Below are positions 58,815 through 64,000 of a stretch of DNA of 64,000 nt, one piece after another. The position numbers and the translations under genes were made by a program. The DNA comes from Callipepla californica brunnescens. Lineage: Eukaryota; Chordata; Aves; Galliformes; Odontophoridae. Below the pieces are notes generated by a model. The model was not told where the DNA came from. It searched no databases and saw only the letters and a program-made list of their open reading frames with translations. How positions within the stretch are numbered: position 1 is the first letter of the stretch; each line of letters opens with the position of its first letter. The stretch spans positions 37,887,502 to 37,951,501 of the forward strand of contig JALIRH010000004.1 in assembly GCA_023055505.1 (NCBI GenBank). Direction: 5' to 3'.

Positions 58815-58944
58815 CTGTCTTAGCTAAGAAAATGCTTCCCTTACCACTTATGAATATGATGAAATGACTGTAAGCATATGTGTCCATGTTTAGAATCTTC
58901 TCATCTACCAGAAGGAGTAATAAATCAAAAGAGTTGCCTCCATC
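58815..58944 (-). CDS. CATSPERB: CATSPERB internal exon (strong match)
   Basis: 130 nt, 43 codons plus one, entering in phase 0 and leaving in phase 1. The donor is GACAG|GTAAGG. The acceptor is GTTATGTAG. The frame starts DGGNSFDL and ends IIFISGKGSIFLAKT. It aligns gaplessly over 44 residues with human CATSPERB DGGNTFQL through ITFVSQRGKVYSTKAG, about one third identical with many conservative changes. DGGNSF is an Asp-box-like beta-propeller motif. Its position upstream of the 56.3-kb exon matches the order in the human protein. The TAG in the acceptor excludes a longer open frame on the 5' side. Confidence 0.78.
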
Positions 58945-59103
58945 CTACATAACCACACCTGTAAAATACATATTCACTGCTGAGTTACTATCTGTAGAGG
59001 CAGAGTCACTACTGAGACTGTTTATTAGCTATGTCATTATTAGAATAAATGTTGTTTGTACAATTTAATGGAATATTCTTTTCAGAAAATACACATAACT
59101 TAC

Positions 59104-59207
59104 TGTGCATGTACCCAACTTAAAAAACACAGAACCTTGTTTATAATGAAACCAAATCTCTTCCAGCTGATTCACGAGTTCCTCATAATCAAAATGTTTA
59201 CAGATGA
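59104..59207 (-). CDS. CATSPERB: CATSPERB candidate exon before the DGGNSF exon
   Basis: 104 nt, phase 1 to phase 0, with a strong donor (GCACA|GTAAGT) and a moderate acceptor (GACTACTTAAG). It ends FHYKQGSVFFKLGTCT, which would run on to DGGNSF. Human has FHPRSHFLYAYGNQIWLSV then DGGNTF, so only FH, one basic residue and an aromatic are shared, with a small gap. The phase fits the next exon. I call it plausible, not proven. Confidence 0.35.
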
Positions 59208-62200
59208 CTTAAGTAGTCTCAACAGAAGCAAAATGGAGGGTTTCCTCACTGAAGATAAATCTCTGCCAGTGTTACTAATGCTGAATAACTACACAAACTT
59301 ATTTTAGAAAGTCTCCATTTAAAGGAGGCCACTGACAGAGGTGGTACAAGACCTGCAACAGAAACTGCAGTCCAAATACTGGACTCATTTTGAGTTTAAC
59401 TCAACTGAAATCAGCAAAAACTTTGAAGAATGTTCTAAAAAGAGACTGGGACTATTTATCTCATAAGAAATATATTATCCTAAGTTACATTCAACTTCAA
59501 TATCACTTCCTTTACCTCTTTTCCATGAATGTAGATAAAATTACTCTGAGGGTAAAAAAAACATTCCATTTAGCAAAAATCTAGTGCTTGGAAACAAGAA
59601 CATTGGAAATGTTTTTGAAAGTAGTTCATGATTTGTTGTACCATGTACAGTGACCGTTGCCATTTTCTGAAGAGAAATAACGCATTAAGCAATAACTGGA
59701 CAGTTGTTATACCATTACTACATAGACCTCAATATAAATAAAATAAAAGAACACAAACTGGGAATTAATTTTAAGTCAGAATAAAACAAATGGGATGCAT
59801 ATTGGAAAAAAAAGTGGTAAATATTACATATATAAGCTCAAATGTGCATTTACATTAACAGATAAAATACAGTCACTCCACAGTAATGCTATAATACAGT
59901 AACATTCAAGAAAGGTTGTTTTTTTTTTTTCTATATTTGGAAGGCATAAAAGTTTGTTTGGAGTAGGGAAAAAGTTCTGTATCTAAACTTGGAGTAGCAG
60001 ATTGTGCTTCCAGCTACATGTAAAAATTCACTGCATAAAAATAACTGTGTTGATGAAGAGAAGCTGTAACTTGCCTTGCTACTACGTACAAGAAATAGGA
60101 AAGAGCACAGAAAGAGAAGAAAGTGTAATACATCATTCTTATTCAAGTACCAAATTTTACTTGCATAGAAATTAGCATTCATTTTAAGCCAACGTAAACT
60201 TTAACCATTTGTCTGGTATCAGCAGATGGAAAATTTGAGAAGTGAATGTTAAGTAGGCTTTCCTATACATATAATGATTTCATTTTCGATAAAGAATTCC
60301 TAATTGCGGTCCATGGATCTCCATCTAAGCATACATCACTTGCAGCAGTCAGGTGCCTTGTGATCCTAAACAGGACTAAGGTTATCAGTACCAGTATAAC
60401 TTGAACTAGAAGTTATCTGATAAACAGTCTGGAAAGCAGTATTTAAAGAATGGTTTCAAATGTCTTATCCTGGAATTGAATGTGTTAGTATTTATGCACT
60501 AGCAATATTATAAAACTACTGGGTAGATTTGTACCATACTACATTCTGTTGAAGCCAACATAAACCCTTTATTTTCTTACTATTCTCTGCATGTTGTCTT
60601 TGTTGAATGTGACACTAATGATATCCTCTAGGAAAAAATGAAATCTTGATTAACATAACACCTCTTAGGAAACACAGTAGATTATGTGCTAAGTTATTTT
60701 AAAATAGTATCTTTATTGGATTGTAAAACTGATTGATTTTATACATCAGCAAATACTAACCATACAGTTTCTACATACAAAAGAAGATTCATTTATTAGC
60801 ATGTTTCTGGACAGTTGAGAAGAAACACTAGGACCTCTATGGTACTTCAATATACTGGGGAGAAAAAAACAAAAACAAAAAACACCTTAAGAAATAAACA
60901 GGACCTTCCTTAACACGAGCCGTTTAAAAGGAGAAAAAAAGTCCATCTAGTCTAGTACTAGGATAAACACAGAATGACTCATGTAGTCTTTGCTAGTGGT
61001 TGAAGGGCTTCTGTAGAAGAGTATCTACAGAACAATGCATTTATGAAAGGTGTGAATGTGTTGTCTTTGAATTTGCCTAAAGTACTTCCCTTTTTGTACT
61101 TTTACTGTTGTCTGGTGAGCTTCCCTTCCTGTCCATTGACAAGTTCCCCAAAGCTTTTTCTGCATTGTTCTTATTTGTGTATTTTCCTAATTATCTCTTT
61201 CACGAGACAAGGAATTGTGATCTATTCAAAGGCTAATTATGGCATAGGAATAGTTTTCTTCAACATGCTCTATGCTGTATGAACAGAGACATACCAGCCC
61301 CTGCATATCAGATCTCTCAGTAGACTTCACTTCTGTCCAGAGTTTGAGTGATATGGATTTCTTATACATTGTTTTCAATCAGTGTAGCAAAAGTATCAGC
61401 TTGGAATTCAAATTATGCAAATCAATATTAAGAATCAGGAAATGCATTCTCATGTTCAAACATCTTACTCTGCTTGTGCAAAATGCGTGACAAAAATACC
61501 TTTTAAAAAATAATAACTTCATTTCTCACTCACTTTCATGACGAGCTCACGTAGATTCATCTCAATAACGCAAAGTTCATCAGCAGTCGCTTCGCATTAT
61601 TATGACACTAAATGCATTTTGCTTCCTGTGCACAAGGTGGTGCTCTTATCAACACACGGTAGGCAAGTGCACGAGAGCAAGATGCCTTACTGCAAGGGCA
61701 TCTCACTAGGAAGCACAGGATTCTTTCCACCTAGTTTGACATAACAGTTAACGAGATTTTCAAATCATAGGGTTCCATTCCTTTCTCCAGATACAATGAG
61801 ACATGGAAGATTTATTACAAAGATAATAAAATTTAAGAGATTAAGTAGCTCTAAAATTAAAGAGATACTTGAATTGAGATGTTCACGTGAGTGTTCACTT
61901 GGGAGTTTGGTTCCCAAATTCTATGCAAATTTATTGGGATATGAATTCCTTCACAATTTTGAGATTGAGAAGTGAAACTTGTACATCTTTCAATGTGCTT
62001 TGTTATGATTTCATTTTTCTTTTTCTTCTAAATTTAAAATCTGGTATTTTCCTCTGTATTCTCTCTCTTAGCTAGACATTGTTGATGATACCATATACTT
62101 TCAGTGAAATAAGCATTATATTAGGGGAAAAAAAAAGAAGGAAATCTGTAAGATAATTGCATCACCTTGGACGAAAGCAAACAAACAAAACAACCACAAA

Positions 62201-63443
62201 CAGCCTGGAAATAACACTAGTCTAATTTCAATAATATACAGGTAAAAAACAAATGATTCATTCTATTTGAATATAGCTACGTTCCCTAAATCTTCACTGA
62301 TCCTCAGCTAAGAAAGAAGGAATCTCTGATAGAAGTTGTCAGGGGAAGAAATCCAAGGAAATAACATATGCACTATTCTAGCCAGGGATGTAAAATATCT
62401 GAAAATAAGCATGCGACAACAGCAGTATCGCCAACTGAAAACCTAATTATTCTGATTACACAGAAAAAAGAAAGCTTCGTTTGGTCCAACTCTTTAACAA
62501 CATCCCTTTGCATTCTTAAGTGAATACCTCTGGTAACATCTTAGCCAAATTCAAGTAGTTACAACTGAACTCCAAAGCTACAATCCAAAGTTGCATATTT
62601 CTAATATCTTGGCTTACTCTAAAATGTCTCCATGTTGAGATATTAAGCAGTTGAGCTGTTTTGTCTCAGAAAGTACAAATACTTTCAAATAAGCACTCAC
62701 TGATATAAAGAGATTTCCAACCATGAACATTGAAAATAGATTATAGTTCCAGGCTTCTTACCATTTCAAAGCAATTGAGCCTCACTTTAGAGGGCTAGGG
62801 AAAGAAAAGGATAAAAATAGCACACAGTGAAGAGAACTTATAGATTATAATGACAGAAAAACAGATTCGCTGTTGTGTATTTCCCTTGTTCCTTTTTTCT
62901 TTTATTTTTCCTGTTTCATTCTTTCTCATCAGGTCATGCAACGATTTCTGTGGCTGCATTGGCTACAGAAAAGGAATGCTATCCTTTAATGATGATGCCT
63001 TATACTGTTGGCCTATTCTTGCTCACCCAGAACACAAATATAGAGCTACTGATTTTAAAGAAATAACTTTGTGAGTGAATGTTTAATAACATCCATTACA
63101 TAATCATGATCTGTGTTACTAAACTTGTACACATCCAACTCAGACAACTGACATCAGTCAGATACTTCATACGGAATCTCAATTCCAAAAAGATGCTGCT
63201 GTGAAAGCTGTGTTAAAAGATAGCCAGGGGAATACTTCATTATTAACTGGAAACAGAATCTTCTAATAATCTATATAGAACAGTTCATTTTTCTAAGCCA
63301 GCTATTTAGAGTGATACAAGCTTCCTGTCTCAAGCTGACATTTCCAGAATTCAAAAAACAACAGCTAAAATATTTATCTAAGAACAGAGATAGGAGAAAT
63401 ACACTGTTTTATCTGACTTCCACAAAAGAAATATATAGGTAAC
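59208..63443 (-). other. Presumed CATSPERB intron sequence
   Basis: 4.2 kb of AT-rich DNA between candidate CATSPERB exons. By comparison with human, one to three further exons would be expected here. A frame at about 60263-60415 (RHLTAASDVCLDGDPW) has some resemblance but no acceptable donor. I see no repeats of note. Confidence 0.35.
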
Positions 63444-63611
63444 CTCCTATTAAAAATCTCTTGTGGTACCATACTTTCTGTAAAGATCTGAAATTTGGTA
63501 GAAAGATGTTCTCCACCTTGGACAGGCTTTTTGCAATCCCATGACAATACAACAAACTTAAAGCCTTTCTGAAATTATAACTTTTCATATACTCAGAAAA
63601 AGACTTATTCA
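63444..63611 (-). CDS. CATSPERB: CATSPERB candidate exon with KVWYHKR motif
   Basis: The acceptor is very strong (a long T tract ending TATATAG) and leads into an open frame NKSFSEYMKSYNFRKALSLL continuing to LQKVWYHKRFLIG. Human CATSPERB has LFVSEDLRY and, further on, GKLWYNERCF, which these recall in the right order and place, upstream of the 59-kb and 58.8-kb exons. The donor is weak (GGAG|GTTACC). The frame stays open to a TAA at about 63409, so the 3' edge is uncertain. Confidence 0.35.
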
Positions 63612-64000
63612 CTATATAAAAAAAAAAATCACCAAGGAATCTTAAATCAGTGCCAAAGTTGAATCAGAAACATTTGCAGCACGTGTAATATTTTTCTAGA
63701 CTGCCTTGTGCCCTCCACGGGCATAGGCAAAAGAGAAGACAAAATTTAGATCTTAGCTTAGTTGTTTAGCTGCACTAAAGCACAGTAGTGTACATTAACA
63801 CAGCCCAGTATTAATTCTGTTATTGCAGCTTTGTTGTTGTCACTGTAGTAGTTTAGGAACATAGGTAGGCTGTTTTTATGGAAAATTTACATTTTATTTT
63901 TCCAAGTAAATTTAGGAACCACAAAAACATCCTTGAAATGACCCTTGTTGCCTCTGATCCCAAATTCAGTCTCAGTTAACATCACCCATACTCACTATGA
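63612..64000. other. Right edge, no gene recognised
   Basis: AT-rich sequence. If CATSPERB is complete, its 5' exons lie beyond this edge. Confidence 0.5.

Noticed and set aside
60263..60415. 50-codon open frame with RHLTAASDVCLDGDPW, considered as a CATSPERB exon
   Set aside because: There is no acceptable donor and only scattered resemblance.

Overview
The window is vertebrate nuclear DNA, most probably from a galliform bird (chicken or a close relative). Three things point there. Several CR1 retrotransposon copies are of the chicken type, one nested inside another. The genes have compact introns and CpG-island promoters. The gene order, with all three genes on the minus strand, matches human 14q32.12: CCDC88C, then PPP4R3A, then CATSPERB.

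Region by region (transcription runs right to left). 1-1030: the 5' end of CCDC88C (Daple), with coding exons 1 and 2 inside a CpG island at about 740-1830. About 1850-6300: intergenic. 6300-42300: the complete PPP4R3A (SMEK1) gene. Its 15 coding exons join in frame into 821 codons plus a stop, and every boundary has a splice acceptor and donor whose phases agree. Its promoter is a CpG island at about 41480-42640 that carries YY1-type motifs and three short upstream ORFs. 42640-56290: gene-poor sequence with the CR1 insertions. 56290-63611: parts of CATSPERB, the sperm Ca2+ channel beta subunit. Two of these exons are convincing and three more are candidates.

The genes do not form an operon. 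PPP4R3A is a housekeeping regulatory subunit of protein phosphatase 4. CCDC88C is a Dishevelled-binding, G-protein-modulating scaffold. CATSPERB in mammals is specific to sperm. The point most worth a second look is CATSPERB, because CatSper genes have been reported as lost in birds. Here at least two exons keep an open frame and good splice signals, in the expected syntenic place. I could not find a convincing C-terminal half by eye, so I cannot say whether the gene is functional or decaying.

Exon coordinates were worked out by hand from the sequence. Comparisons with mammalian proteins are from memory.
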